A stretch of 8,002 nucleotides of DNA from Candidatus Segatella intestinihominis (GCA_900548535.1 URLG01000099.1:1-8002); one strand, 5' to 3'. Counted from the stretch's first letter, positions 1 to 7,188 are shown. Notes: generated by a model from the letters alone, not told the origin. Made by a program: numbers and translations.

Positions 1-1165
1 AGTGAAGGAGGAAGCGCTGGTAGCTCTTCTCGAGCACACCGTCGATAAGCTTCTCATCCATCTTTGTACCGAGAGTACATGTAGAGAGAGACATGGTCTC
101 ACCACGCTGGAAGATAGCGCTTCCGTGTGGCATTGGGAGAGGTGAAACCTCACACCAGATAGGACGAATCTCTGTAGTCTTACGACCATCAAGGCGCAAG
201 CCCTCATCAAGGATGCAACGACGCATAGCATCACGCATCACGTCATCGTAGTAGCGAGTAGCCTCAGCGTGCTTCTCCTCCAAGTCTTCCTCAGAAAGGT
301 CGGTATGAGCAGCGTCATACTTCTCCAAGAAGTCAGCCAATACCTTGTCGAAGGCATCCTGGCGCGCATGCTTCTCCAGAGCCTGGTGGTTAATATCATA
401 AGCTGGCTTGTAAAGTTCAGACTTGATCTGCTCACGGAGCTCCTCGTCATTGATCTCGTGGTCATACTCACGCTTTACGTCAGTACCCTTCTCCTTAGCC
501 AACTCATACTGGAGGTCGCACATAGGCTTGATAGCCTCGGCAGCCACCTTGAGGGCACCAATGAGATCCTGCTCAGAAACTTCCTTCATCTCACCTTCCA
601 CCATCATGATGTTGTCCTTGGTAGCACCTACCATGATGTCCATGTCAGCCTCTTCCATCTGCTGGAATGTAGGGTTAACGACATACTCACCATTGATACG
701 AGCCACACGAACCTCAGAGATGTAATACTCAAAAGGAATATCTGAACAAGCCATGGCAGCTGAAGCAGCAAAACCTGCGAGGGCATCTGGCTGATCAACA
801 CCATCGGCTGAGAGCAACATTACCTGTACATAAACTTCTGCATGGTAGTTAGAAGGGAAGAGTGGACGCAAAGCACGGTCCACGAGGCGAGAGGTAAGGA
901 TTTCCTCGTCGCTAGCCTTGCCTTCGCGCTTGGTGAAGCCACCAGGGAAACGGCCAGCAGCACTATACTGCTCACGATAATCTACTTGCAAAGGCATGAA
1001 ATCTGTACCCGGAACTGCATCCTTTGCTGCACAAACAGTTGCGAGAAGCACTGTGTTACCCATGCGGAGAACCGCAGCACCATCAGCCTGTTTTGCAACT
1101 TTTCCGGTTTCAATTGTGATGGTTCTTCCATCAGGCAACTGAACACTTTTTGTAATTACGTTCAT
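1..1165 (-). CDS. pnp: Polynucleotide phosphorylase (PNPase), N-terminal part, runs off the window
   Basis: This is a 3'-to-5' phosphorolytic exoribonuclease of mRNA turnover, cytoplasmic and normally a homotrimer. Reading the minus strand from ATG at 1165 gives 388 uninterrupted residues up to the window edge, about half of a usual ~700-residue PNPase. The first RNase PH domain occupies about residues 5-145 and includes YREQYSAAGRFPGGF (63-77) and the DRALRPLFP segment (96-104). An acidic, helix-rich linker domain follows (about 240-315). The second RNase PH core starts near DGRKTTEIRPI (326-336), with the phosphate/RNA-binding FQRGET at 352-357. The catalytic aspartates of the second core and the KH and S1 RNA-binding domains lie outside the window. 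There is no Shine-Dalgarno sequence; the leader before the ATG is A-rich, as is usual in Bacteroidetes. It is transcribed divergently from the lipoprotein gene. The family is not in doubt; only the missing C-terminal half cannot be judged. Confidence 0.97.
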   Translation of the reverse strand, partial: MNVITKSVQLPDGRTITIETGKVAKQADGAAVLRMGNTVLLATVCAAKDAVPGTDFMPLQVDYREQYSAAGRFPGGFTKREGKASDEEILTSRLVDRALRPLFPSNYHAEVYVQVMLLSADGVDQPDALAGFAASAAMACSDIPFEYYISEVRVARINGEYVVNPTFQQMEEADMDIMVGATKDNIMMVEGEMKEVSEQDLIGALKVAAEAIKPMCDLQYELAKEKGTDVKREYDHEINDEELREQIKSELYKPAYDINHQALEKHARQDAFDKVLADFLEKYDAAHTDLSEEDLEEKHAEATRYYDDVMRDAMRRCILDEGLRLDGRKTTEIRPIWCEVSPLPMPHGSAIFQRGETMSLSTCTLGTKMDEKLIDGVLEKSYQRFLLH

Positions 1166-1219
1166 CTAATTTTTTTAAAACTTATTGTTTTGTCTAACAT
1201 CTAAATATCTAAAACGCTG

Positions 1220-1251
1220 CAAAGATACCTTTTTAATTATTAATAAACAAA
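1220..1251 (-). promoter_or_regulatory. Bacteroidetes-type promoter of pnp
   Basis: On the minus strand, TTTG (1251-1248) and TATCTTTG (1227-1220) are separated by 20 bp. This fits the known Bacteroidetes primary sigma consensus, TTTG at -33 and TAnnTTTG at -7, in both sequence and spacing. Transcription would begin roughly 45-50 nt upstream of the pnp ATG at 1165. It is the best-formed promoter in the window. No operator or riboswitch-like structure was seen in the short leader. Confidence 0.72.
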
Positions 1252-1323
1252 TAAATCGGCAACTATTTTCTACATTTTTAAATATTTTATCTATCTAAGA
1301 TGCATTATTCACAATTTTATTGC

Positions 1324-1331
1324 TACCTTTG
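1324..1331 (+). promoter_or_regulatory. Probable -7 element for the DUF4369 lipoprotein gene
   Basis: TACCTTTG matches the Bacteroidetes -7 consensus TAnnTTTG and lies 31 bp before the ATG at 1363, so the leader would be short. No TTTG is present at the expected -33 distance (around 1300-1304), so the promoter is either weak, helped by an activator, or driven by an alternative sigma factor. It lies about 100 bp from the divergent pnp promoter in the same AT-rich gap. Confidence 0.5.
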
Positions 1332-1362
1332 CAGTCGAAAATTTTGCAAAATATAAAATTAC

Positions 1363-2541
1363 ATGAAGATATCTAGACTCTATTCAGTGGCAGTGATCAT
1401 GGTAGCTGCACTGGCTTTTACTTCTTGCAACAACAAGAAATTCCACATCAATGGTAACATCACCGAGGCAAAAGACTCGATGCTCTATCTGGAGAACATC
1501 AGCCTGAATGGTCCTGTGAAGATCGACTCTGTGAAGTTGGGTGAGGATGGCGCATTCGCCTTCGAGGAGAATGCGATGGATTCCATCACCCCAGAGTTCT
1601 ATCGACTTCGCATCGCCAACCAGACCATCAACCTCTCCATCGACTCTACCGAGACCATCAATGTGAAGGCCGCTTATCCCCAGATGAGCTATAAGTACGA
1701 GGTGGAAGGCTCCGAGAACTGCAACAAGATCAAGGAACTCTCACTCAAGCAGATGACCCTGCAGGGCAACATCAATGCCATCGTGAAGAGCCCTAACATC
1801 GGCGTGGACTCAGTGGAAATCATCGTCAACCGCATGTTGGAGGCTTACAAGCAGGACATCAAGACGAATTATATCTTCCGTGAGCCAATGAAGGCTTACT
1901 CTTACTATGCCCTCTTCCAGACTGTGCAGTTGGGCAACACCAACTCGCTCATCTTCAATCCTCGCAACAACAAGGAGGATGTGAAGGTATTTGCTGCCGT
2001 AGCCACCAGTTGGGACACTTACTATCCTGGCGCAGAGCGTGGCAAGAACCTGCACAACATCGCCATCCAGGGTATGAAGGACATCCGCATCATCGAAAAC
2101 CAGATGGCTCAGCAGCAGATTGACGCCAGCAAGGTGAGCGTGAACGGATGCATCGAACTGAGTTTGCAAGACAACAAGGGCGTAACTCGCCGCTTGTCAG
2201 ACCTCAAGGGCAAGGTAGTATTGCTCGATTTCCATCTCTTCGCCAACAGCGAGAGTACCAAGCGCATCATGATGCTCAGAGAGCTATATAATAAGTATCA
2301 CGCTGCCGGACTGGAAATATTCCAGGTATCCGTAGACCCAGACGAGCACTTCTGGAAGACTTCTACCGCAGGCATTCCATGGATCAGCGTGCGCGATGAA
2401 GGCGGATTGCAGGGACAGAGTCTTCAGCTCTACAATGTACAGAGCATCCCTACATTCTTCTTGATCGATCGCAACAATACATTGCAGGCTCGCGACGCCC
2501 AGATCAAGGACATCGATGCAGCCATCAAGAACCTTCTTTAA
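1363..2541 (+). CDS. DUF4369 / thioredoxin-like lipoprotein lacking the CXXC redox motif
   Basis: A 392-residue envelope lipoprotein. Residues 1-21 form a lipoprotein signal peptide: positive start, hydrophobic core VAVIMVAALAF, then the lipobox ending TSC with Cys22. The residues after Cys22 (NNKKF) lack the acidic run of the known Bacteroidetes surface-export signals, so a periplasm-facing anchor is more likely. Residues about 27-120 fit DUF4369 (starting FHINGNITEA), and about 120-255 are a helical middle part. Residues about 263-392 fit an AhpC/TSA-TlpA thioredoxin fold: LKGKVVLLDF (281-290), IFQVSVD (319-325), and the cis-proline loop SIPTFFLID (361-369). Where relatives have WCxxC after the LLDF strand, this protein reads NSES (295-298), so both redox cysteines are gone; the only other cysteines are 120 and 263. 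Disulfide reductase activity is therefore unlikely, and a binding or structural role is an inference. Related cysteine-containing proteins serve in oxidative stress or cytochrome maturation. The start is fixed by the signal peptide. Confidence 0.88.
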   Translation: MKISRLYSVAVIMVAALAFTSCNNKKFHINGNITEAKDSMLYLENISLNGPVKIDSVKLGEDGAFAFEENAMDSITPEFYRLRIANQTINLSIDSTETINVKAAYPQMSYKYEVEGSENCNKIKELSLKQMTLQGNINAIVKSPNIGVDSVEIIVNRMLEAYKQDIKTNYIFREPMKAYSYYALFQTVQLGNTNSLIFNPRNNKEDVKVFAAVATSWDTYYPGAERGKNLHNIAIQGMKDIRIIENQMAQQQIDASKVSVNGCIELSLQDNKGVTRRLSDLKGKVVLLDFHLFANSESTKRIMMLRELYNKYHAAGLEIFQVSVDPDEHFWKTSTAGIPWISVRDEGGLQGQSLQLYNVQSIPTFFLIDRNNTLQARDAQIKDIDAAIKNLL

Positions 2542-2597
2542 GTTAGGAGTTAGAAGTTAGGAGTTAGAAGTTAGGAGTTAGAAGTTAGGAGTTAGGA
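2542..2597 (+). repeat. Eight tandem 7-bp repeats, GTTAGGA/GTTAGAA
   Basis: Directly after the lipoprotein stop codon, eight heptamers run without a gap. GTTAGGA alternates with GTTAGAA for the first six, and the last two are both GTTAGGA, so the higher-order unit is 14 bp, repeated three times plus a variant copy. The array lies wholly outside coding sequence. Such perfect short arrays expand and contract by replication slippage. From memory, similar GTTAGGAGTTAGAAG-like strings recur between genes in Prevotella genomes, but I could not check that here. Confidence 0.9.
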
Positions 2598-2615
2598 GTT
2601 TTCCTAGCTTCTAAC
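2577..2615 (+). terminator. Hairpin at the end of the heptamer array, possible terminator
   Basis: GTTAGAAGTTAGGA (2577-2590) pairs with TCCTAGCTTCTAAC (2602-2615) over 14 positions. The only non-Watson-Crick pair is a G-U wobble, and the loop is 11 nt. The right arm exists once, whereas the heptamer array offers several alternative left arms, so the structure could form in slipped registers. No T-run follows on the plus strand (ATAAAAATATG comes next), so factor-independent termination would be weak. A role in mRNA end formation or stability after the lipoprotein gene is an inference. Confidence 0.45.
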
Positions 2616-2646
2616 ATAAAAATATGATTACTTAATACACTAAAAA

Positions 2647-4104
2647 ATGAACAAGAAATTATTAGCACTAGCTGCACTGGCACTCGTAGCTGCTGATGCC
2701 AATGCCAAAGTAAAGTTGCCCCACATCTTGGGCGACAACATGATTATCCAGCAGAACACCCAGGCTAACCTCTGGGGCTGGGACAAACCTGGAACCAACG
2801 TAGTGGTAACTACCTCATGGTCTTCAGATAAGTATACCGCAAAGACTGGCAAGGACGGCAAGTGGACTGTTAAGGTTCAGACACCTAAGGCTAGCTACAC
2901 CCCACTCTCCATCACATTCGACGACGGCGAGAAGACTACTATTAATAATGTACTCGCAGGCGAGGTATGGGTTTGCGCCGGACAGAGCAACATGGAGATG
3001 CCAGTCAAGGGATTTGGCAACTGCCCAGTGCAGGGCTACAACAAGGCTGTGCTAGAAGCCAACCAATATAAGGGCGTACACTACGTAAAGATACCTAGTG
3101 TAATGAGCAACAAGCCGCTCGATGATGCCAACTGTGAATGGAAGGAAGTAAACCCAGAGACCGTAGGCGAAGCTTCAGCCACAGGTTACTTCTTTGCACA
3201 GGTAGTGAACAAGGCGCTCAACATCCCAGTGGGCCTCGTAATGGCAAACAAAGGCGGAAGCCGCGTGGAGAGTTGGCTCGACTACGACTATCTGAAGAAG
3301 AATACCAAAGAAGATGTTGACTCCATGAAGATTATCAAGAGCAAGAAGTTTAAGTATGACTTCCTCTATCCTCTGCTTTGGGGCAACGGCACCTTCCACC
3401 CTATCCTCAACTATAGCGTGAAGGGAATCCTCTTCTATCAGGGCTGCTCCAATGTGGGCGACCCAGACGGTCAGTATACCAAGCGCCTTGCCGACCTCGT
3501 GGCTCAGTGGCGTCGCGACTTCAAGCAGGGCGAGTTGCCATTCTACTTCGTACAGATAGCTCCTTATCACAATGGAGATGTCAATGGCGACTGGGGTCCT
3601 AAGCTTCGTGAGCAGCAGTTTAATGCTGCCAAGGTAATACCTAACAGCGGTATCGTATGTACCGAAGACTTGGTTTATCCATACGAGGTAGAGCAGATTC
3701 ACCCATGCCAAAAGCAGCCTGTTGGCGAACGCCTGGCTCTCCAGGCACTCAACAAGACCTATGGCATGAAGAATCTTATCTGCGAGAGCATGACCTTCAA
3801 GGAGATGAAGATTGTGGGCGATACTGTAAAAGTTCACTTCGACAACGAGTTTGGTGCCTACAACCGCTTCGAGGGCATCGAAGGCTTCGAGGTAGCAGGC
3901 GAAGACAAGGTATTCCACAAGGCTACAGCCAAGCACTTCTGGCAGGAAGGCGGCAATGACGGCTGGAACGAGTGCATCATCGTAACCAGCCCAGAGGTCA
4001 AGAAGCCTGTGGCTCTGCGCTATTGCTTCCGCAACTTCCAGCTCGGCAATCTTGCCAATGCTGGCGGTCTGCCTCTCTTCCCATTCCGTACGGATAATTG
4101 GTAA
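2647..4104 (+). CDS. Secreted SGNH carbohydrate esterase, sialate O-acetylesterase (SASA) family
   Basis: A 485-residue exported esterase likely to remove O-acetyl groups from glycans. Residues 1-20 are a Sec signal peptide (MNKK, Leu/Ala core, ANA before Lys21) without a lipobox, so the product is probably soluble in the periplasm. An N-terminal beta-rich part (about 21-100; LPHILGDNMIIQQ and LWGWDKPGT are typical) precedes the hydrolase domain. Block I is AGQSNMEMPV with nucleophile Ser114. GGSRVESWL (203-211) is the next conserved block, then FYQGCSN (263-269). The catalytic histidine is His352 in EQIHPCQKQPVGERLA. Two variations stand out: Cys267 where relatives commonly have Glu (YQGESN), and Glu349/Gln350 before His352 where Asp-Ile-His is usual. 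The C-terminal ~100 residues are beta-rich and end with LPLFPFRTDNW, common in this family. The substrate cannot be told from sequence; xylan or pectin acetyl groups are as plausible as sialic acid. It follows the heptamer repeats with no recognisable -7 element, so read-through from upstream is possible. Confidence 0.9.
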   Translation: MNKKLLALAALALVAADANAKVKLPHILGDNMIIQQNTQANLWGWDKPGTNVVVTTSWSSDKYTAKTGKDGKWTVKVQTPKASYTPLSITFDDGEKTTINNVLAGEVWVCAGQSNMEMPVKGFGNCPVQGYNKAVLEANQYKGVHYVKIPSVMSNKPLDDANCEWKEVNPETVGEASATGYFFAQVVNKALNIPVGLVMANKGGSRVESWLDYDYLKKNTKEDVDSMKIIKSKKFKYDFLYPLLWGNGTFHPILNYSVKGILFYQGCSNVGDPDGQYTKRLADLVAQWRRDFKQGELPFYFVQIAPYHNGDVNGDWGPKLREQQFNAAKVIPNSGIVCTEDLVYPYEVEQIHPCQKQPVGERLALQALNKTYGMKNLICESMTFKEMKIVGDTVKVHFDNEFGAYNRFEGIEGFEVAGEDKVFHKATAKHFWQEGGNDGWNECIIVTSPEVKKPVALRYCFRNFQLGNLANAGGLPLFPFRTDNW

Positions 4105-4122
4105 AACACTAGATACATTCAC

Positions 4123-4156
4123 TGCGGTCGGTCTTCTCATCTGAAGTCCGACCGCA
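4123..4156 (+). terminator. Rho-independent-like hairpin after the esterase gene
   Basis: TGCGGTCGGTCTTC (4123-4136) and GAAGTCCGACCGCA (4143-4156) form a 14-position GC-rich stem with one internal T-T mismatch and the 6-nt loop TCATCT. It lies 18 bp after the esterase stop. The downstream tail CTCATTTATAG is only weakly T-rich. It probably ends the esterase transcript and separates it from the NUDIX gene. Confidence 0.75.
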
Positions 4157-4201
4157 CTCATTTATAGAAACATTATAGGCAAATAAACACTACTCATTAA
4201 C

Positions 4202-4744
4202 ATGATTACAAAGCCTCATCCATTAGATAAATTCCAGTATTGCCCAGTTTGTGGCTCCCATCATTTCGAGATTAATAACGTAAAGAGCAAGAAGTGCGCC
4301 GACTGCGGCTTCATATATTATGCCAATCCGAGCAGCGCCACCGTTGCTTTCATCCTCAATGAGAAGGAAGAACTGCTCGTGGTGCGCCGCAAGAACGAGC
4401 CCGCCAAGGGCACACTCGACCTGCCCGGCGGATTCGTAGATATGGACGAAACGGGCGAAGAGGGAATGGCGAGAGAGGTAAAGGAAGAGACCGGGCTCGA
4501 TGTGATAGAGGTAAACTACCAGTTCAGCCTGCCCAATCTCTACCTCTACTCCGACTTTCTGGTCCACACGCTCGACATGTTCTACCTGGTCAAGGTAAAA
4601 GACCTGTCGCATATTGAGGCGATGGACGATGCCGAAGCCTACTATTGGATCCCCCTCCACGCCATCCATCCCGAGGAGTTCGGACTAGGCTCCGTGAGAA
4701 AGGGTGTCATCAAATTTCTTGCAAAATATGGGTCGAAAGAATGA
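4202..4744 (+). CDS. NUDIX hydrolase with N-terminal zinc ribbon
   Basis: A 180-residue cytoplasmic NUDIX enzyme that would hydrolyse a nucleoside diphosphate linked to another group, releasing phosphate-containing products with Mg2+ or Mn2+. A four-cysteine zinc ribbon comes first: Cys14-x2-Cys17 and Cys32-x2-Cys35. YYANPSSATVAFI (39-51) is the entry to the NUDIX fold. The NUDIX box is complete: Gly77, Glu83, then REVKEETGL (91-99), with the metal-binding Glu residues 92, 95 and 96 intact. The ribbon plus YANP arrangement resembles NADH pyrophosphatase NudC, but the protein is shorter than NudC (~260 residues) and the NudC signature SQPWPFPxS is missing; FSLPNLYLYSDF stands in that region. 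Substrate therefore stays open; ADP-ribose or NADH-type compounds are guesses. Pro codons are mostly CCC here, while the neighbouring esterase and topA favour CCA/CCT, a mild codon-use difference. The start at 4202 gives the natural N-terminus; no Shine-Dalgarno sequence is seen. Confidence 0.9.
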   Translation: MITKPHPLDKFQYCPVCGSHHFEINNVKSKKCADCGFIYYANPSSATVAFILNEKEELLVVRRKNEPAKGTLDLPGGFVDMDETGEEGMAREVKEETGLDVIEVNYQFSLPNLYLYSDFLVHTLDMFYLVKVKDLSHIEAMDDAEAYYWIPLHAIHPEEFGLGSVRKGVIKFLAKYGSKE

Positions 4745-4814
4745 AAAATAGCCCCAAATATTTAAAAAAACCCAAAAAAACACTATATAATAAGGTATAA
4801 GCAAAAAGTTTATT

Positions 4815-4822
4815 TACTTTTG
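4815..4822 (+). promoter_or_regulatory. Probable -7 element for topA
   Basis: TACTTTTG matches TAnnTTTG, 29 bp before the ATG at 4852. No TTTG sits at the usual -33 distance (about 4791-4795 reads TAAGG). The element lies in the right arm of a short inverted repeat: GCAAAAAGT (4801-4809) opposite ACTTTTGC (4816-4823). Its position favours the ATG at 4852 as the topA start, because the transcript start would fall very close to the alternative GTG at 4840. Confidence 0.5.
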
Positions 4823-4851
4823 CAGACCGAAAAGAAATTGTGTATACGCTT

Positions 4852-7179
4852 ATGCAAGAAAATTTAGTAATCGTCGAGAGCCCTGCAAAGGCTAAGAAAA
4901 TCGAAGAGTTTTTAGGAAAAGACTATAAGGTAATGTCTTCTTATGGACACATACGTGACCTCAAGAAGAAGGAACTCAGTATAAACGAGAAGACCATGGA
5001 ACCCGACTACGAGATTCCAGAGGAAAAGAAAAAACTCGTTACAGAACTGAAATCGAATGCGAAGCAAGCCAAGAAGATTTGGTTAGCATCCGATGAGGAC
5101 CGCGAGGGAGAAGCCATCAGCTGGCACCTTTGCGAAGTTCTCGGATTGGATGAGGAGAAGACAAGCCGTATCGTCTTCCACGAAATTACCAAACCTGCCA
5201 TCTTGGACGCTATCCAGCACCCACGCCATCTGGACATGAACCTGGTGAATGCCCAGCAGGCACGCCGTGTGCTCGACCGCATCGTGGGTTTCAAGCTCTC
5301 TCCAGTGCTCTGGAGAAAGGTGAAGCCTGCCCTCTCTGCCGGTCGCGTACAGAGTGTTACCGTACGCCTGATCGTGGAGCGTGAGCGTGAGATACAGAAG
5401 TTCAAGAGCGAGCCATACTATCGCGTGAACGCCGTATTCGCATTGATTAATGAGAATGGCGGCGCCACAGAGGTGAAGGCTGAACTTGACCAGCGCTTCA
5501 AGACCCACGAGGAGGTGGAAGCCTTCCTGGAGAAATGCAAGAATGCCAAGTTTACCGTAGAGGCTGTGACCAAGAAGCCGCTGAAGCGTACACCTGCCCC
5601 TCCTTTCACCACCTCAACCCTGCAGCAGGAAGCAGCCCGCAAGCTCGGCTTCACCGTAAGCCAGACCATGATGGTGGCTCAGCGCCTGTACGAAGGCGGA
5701 CGCATCACCTACATGCGTACCGACAGCGTAAACCTCTCTACCCTCTGCAGCAATGCCAGCAAGGACGAGATTATCAAGGTTTACGGCAATGAGTACAGCA
5801 AGCCTCGCACCTATCATACCAGCTCTAAGGGAGCGCAGGAGGCTCACGAGGCCATCCGCCCTACCTACATGAGCGAAACCAGCATCGATGGAACCAGCCA
5901 GGAGAAGCGCCTTTACGAGCTGATCTGGAAGCGTACCATCGCCTCTCAGATGGCTGATGCTCAGATAGAAAAGACTACCATCAACATCCATATCGACAAC
6001 ACCACAGAAAAGTTTGTTGCCAACGGAGAGGTGGTTGTGTTCGACGGATTCCTCAAGGTATATCGTGAATCTACCGACGAGGATGATAACGCAGAGGACT
6101 CAACCCACATTCTGCCTGCCATGAAGGAAGGCGATGAGTTGCAGCGCCGCGAGATTATCGCTACCGAGAAATTCTCCCTGGCTCCGGCAAGATACACCGA
6201 GGCCAGCCTCGTGAAGAAACTGGAAGACCTCGGCATCGGACGTCCATCTACCTACGCTCCAACCATCAGCACCATCCAGCAGCGTGAATACGTGGTAAAG
6301 GGTGACAAGCAGGGCGAAGAGCGCTGTTACACCGTAGATTCCCTGAAGGGTATCAAGGTGACACAGAAGACCAAGAAGGAAATGGCTGGCTCTGAGAAGG
6401 GCAAGCTGCTGCCTACCGACATCGGTATCGTGGTGAACGACTTCCTGATGGCCAACTTCCCTAACATCATGGATTATAACTTCACAGCCCATGTGGAGCA
6501 GAGATTCGATGACATTGCCGAGGGAAAGACCGAGTGGATTAAGTGGATGAAGGACTTTGACAAGGGATTCGAGCCTGAGGTGAAGGAAGTGATGAACGCA
6601 CGCAGCGAGCACAAGGCCGGCGAGCGCGAGCTGGGCAACGACCCTAAGAGCGGTCGCCCAGTGTTCGTGAAGATTGGCCGCTTCGGTCCTGTGGTTCAGA
6701 TAGGTACAGCCGACGACAAGGACAAGCCACAATTTGCCCAGTTGCCTGCCGACAAGAGTATCGAGACCATTACCCTGGAAGAGGCTCTGGAACTCTTCAA
6801 GCTGCCACGCCAGGTGGGCGAGTTCGAGGGAACCACCGTTACCATCGGTGCAGGTCGCTTCGGTCCATACGTGCTCCACAACCGCAAGTACGTATCTATC
6901 CCTAAGGACATCGACCCTATGGCCATTACCCTGGAACAGGCCATCGAACTCATCAACGAGAAGCGCAGCAACGAGCAGAAGCGCCACATCAAGACCTTCG
7001 AGGAAGATGAGAAACTGGAACTGCTGAACGGCCGCTACGGTCCTTACATCGCATACGATGGCAAGAACTACCGCATTCCTAAGGCAAAGCAGGAGAATGT
7101 GGAGGCGCTTACCTACGATGAGTGCATGACCATCATCAAGGAAGCACCAGAGCCAAAGACTAGAGGCAGAAAGAAGTAA
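4852..7179 (+). CDS. topA: DNA topoisomerase I (type IA)
   Basis: A 775-residue enzyme that relaxes negative supercoils through a transient 5'-phosphotyrosine link to one DNA strand. I start it at ATG 4852 (MQENLVIVESPAKAKK), the N-terminus usual in Bacteroidetes; an in-frame GTG at 4840 would add only MYTL. Residues below count from this ATG. The TOPRIM domain covers about 4-140, with Glu9 in IVESPAKA and the metal-binding acidic motif DEDREGE from Asp81. The catalytic tyrosine is Tyr287 in RITYMRTDS, with Arg289 beside it. HEAIRPT (332-338) and GIGRPSTYAPTI (461-472) belong to the cleavage/strand-passage core. There are no C-terminal Cys4 zinc fingers like those of E. coli TopA. Instead there are three topoisomerase C-terminal repeats: IGRFGPVVQIG (608-618), GAGRFGPYV (666-674) and NGRYGPYIAYDG (726-737). 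The tail ends TRGRKK. The next gene, aroK, follows after 59 bp, so co-transcription is likely. Confidence 0.97.
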   Translation: MQENLVIVESPAKAKKIEEFLGKDYKVMSSYGHIRDLKKKELSINEKTMEPDYEIPEEKKKLVTELKSNAKQAKKIWLASDEDREGEAISWHLCEVLGLDEEKTSRIVFHEITKPAILDAIQHPRHLDMNLVNAQQARRVLDRIVGFKLSPVLWRKVKPALSAGRVQSVTVRLIVEREREIQKFKSEPYYRVNAVFALINENGGATEVKAELDQRFKTHEEVEAFLEKCKNAKFTVEAVTKKPLKRTPAPPFTTSTLQQEAARKLGFTVSQTMMVAQRLYEGGRITYMRTDSVNLSTLCSNASKDEIIKVYGNEYSKPRTYHTSSKGAQEAHEAIRPTYMSETSIDGTSQEKRLYELIWKRTIASQMADAQIEKTTINIHIDNTTEKFVANGEVVVFDGFLKVYRESTDEDDNAEDSTHILPAMKEGDELQRREIIATEKFSLAPARYTEASLVKKLEDLGIGRPSTYAPTISTIQQREYVVKGDKQGEERCYTVDSLKGIKVTQKTKKEMAGSEKGKLLPTDIGIVVNDFLMANFPNIMDYNFTAHVEQRFDDIAEGKTEWIKWMKDFDKGFEPEVKEVMNARSEHKAGERELGNDPKSGRPVFVKIGRFGPVVQIGTADDKDKPQFAQLPADKSIETITLEEALELFKLPRQVGEFEGTTVTIGAGRFGPYVLHNRKYVSIPKDIDPMAITLEQAIELINEKRSNEQKRHIKTFEEDEKLELLNGRYGPYIAYDGKNYRIPKAKQENVEALTYDECMTIIKEAPEPKTRGRKK

Positions 7180-7188
7180 ATTGCTGAT

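Noticed and set aside
269..1204. Plus-strand open frames across 269-745, 423-725 and 842-1204
   Set aside because: All lie opposite the intact pnp reading frame on the minus strand and show no family resemblance.
1426..1440. Surface-exposure signal after the lipoprotein Cys22
   Set aside because: The residues NNKKF carry no acidic cluster like the known Bacteroidetes lipoprotein export signals, so surface display is not supported.
2542..2615. CRISPR array or insertion-sequence end
   Set aside because: The 7-bp units are directly adjacent with no spacers, there are no cas genes or transposase, and no target-site duplication was seen.
3175..4161. Minus-strand open frame (328 codons) opposite the esterase gene
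   Set aside because: It is an antisense shadow of the conserved SASA domain and begins inside the terminator hairpin; no recognisable domain.
4745..4815. Terminator after the NUDIX gene
   Set aside because: The region is A-rich with no GC stem; no convincing hairpin was found, so read-through toward topA remains possible.
4840..4851. GTG start of topA four codons upstream
   Set aside because: The ATG at 4852 gives the usual MQENLVIVESPAKA N-terminus, and the GTG is too close to the expected transcript start after the -7 element at 4815-4822.
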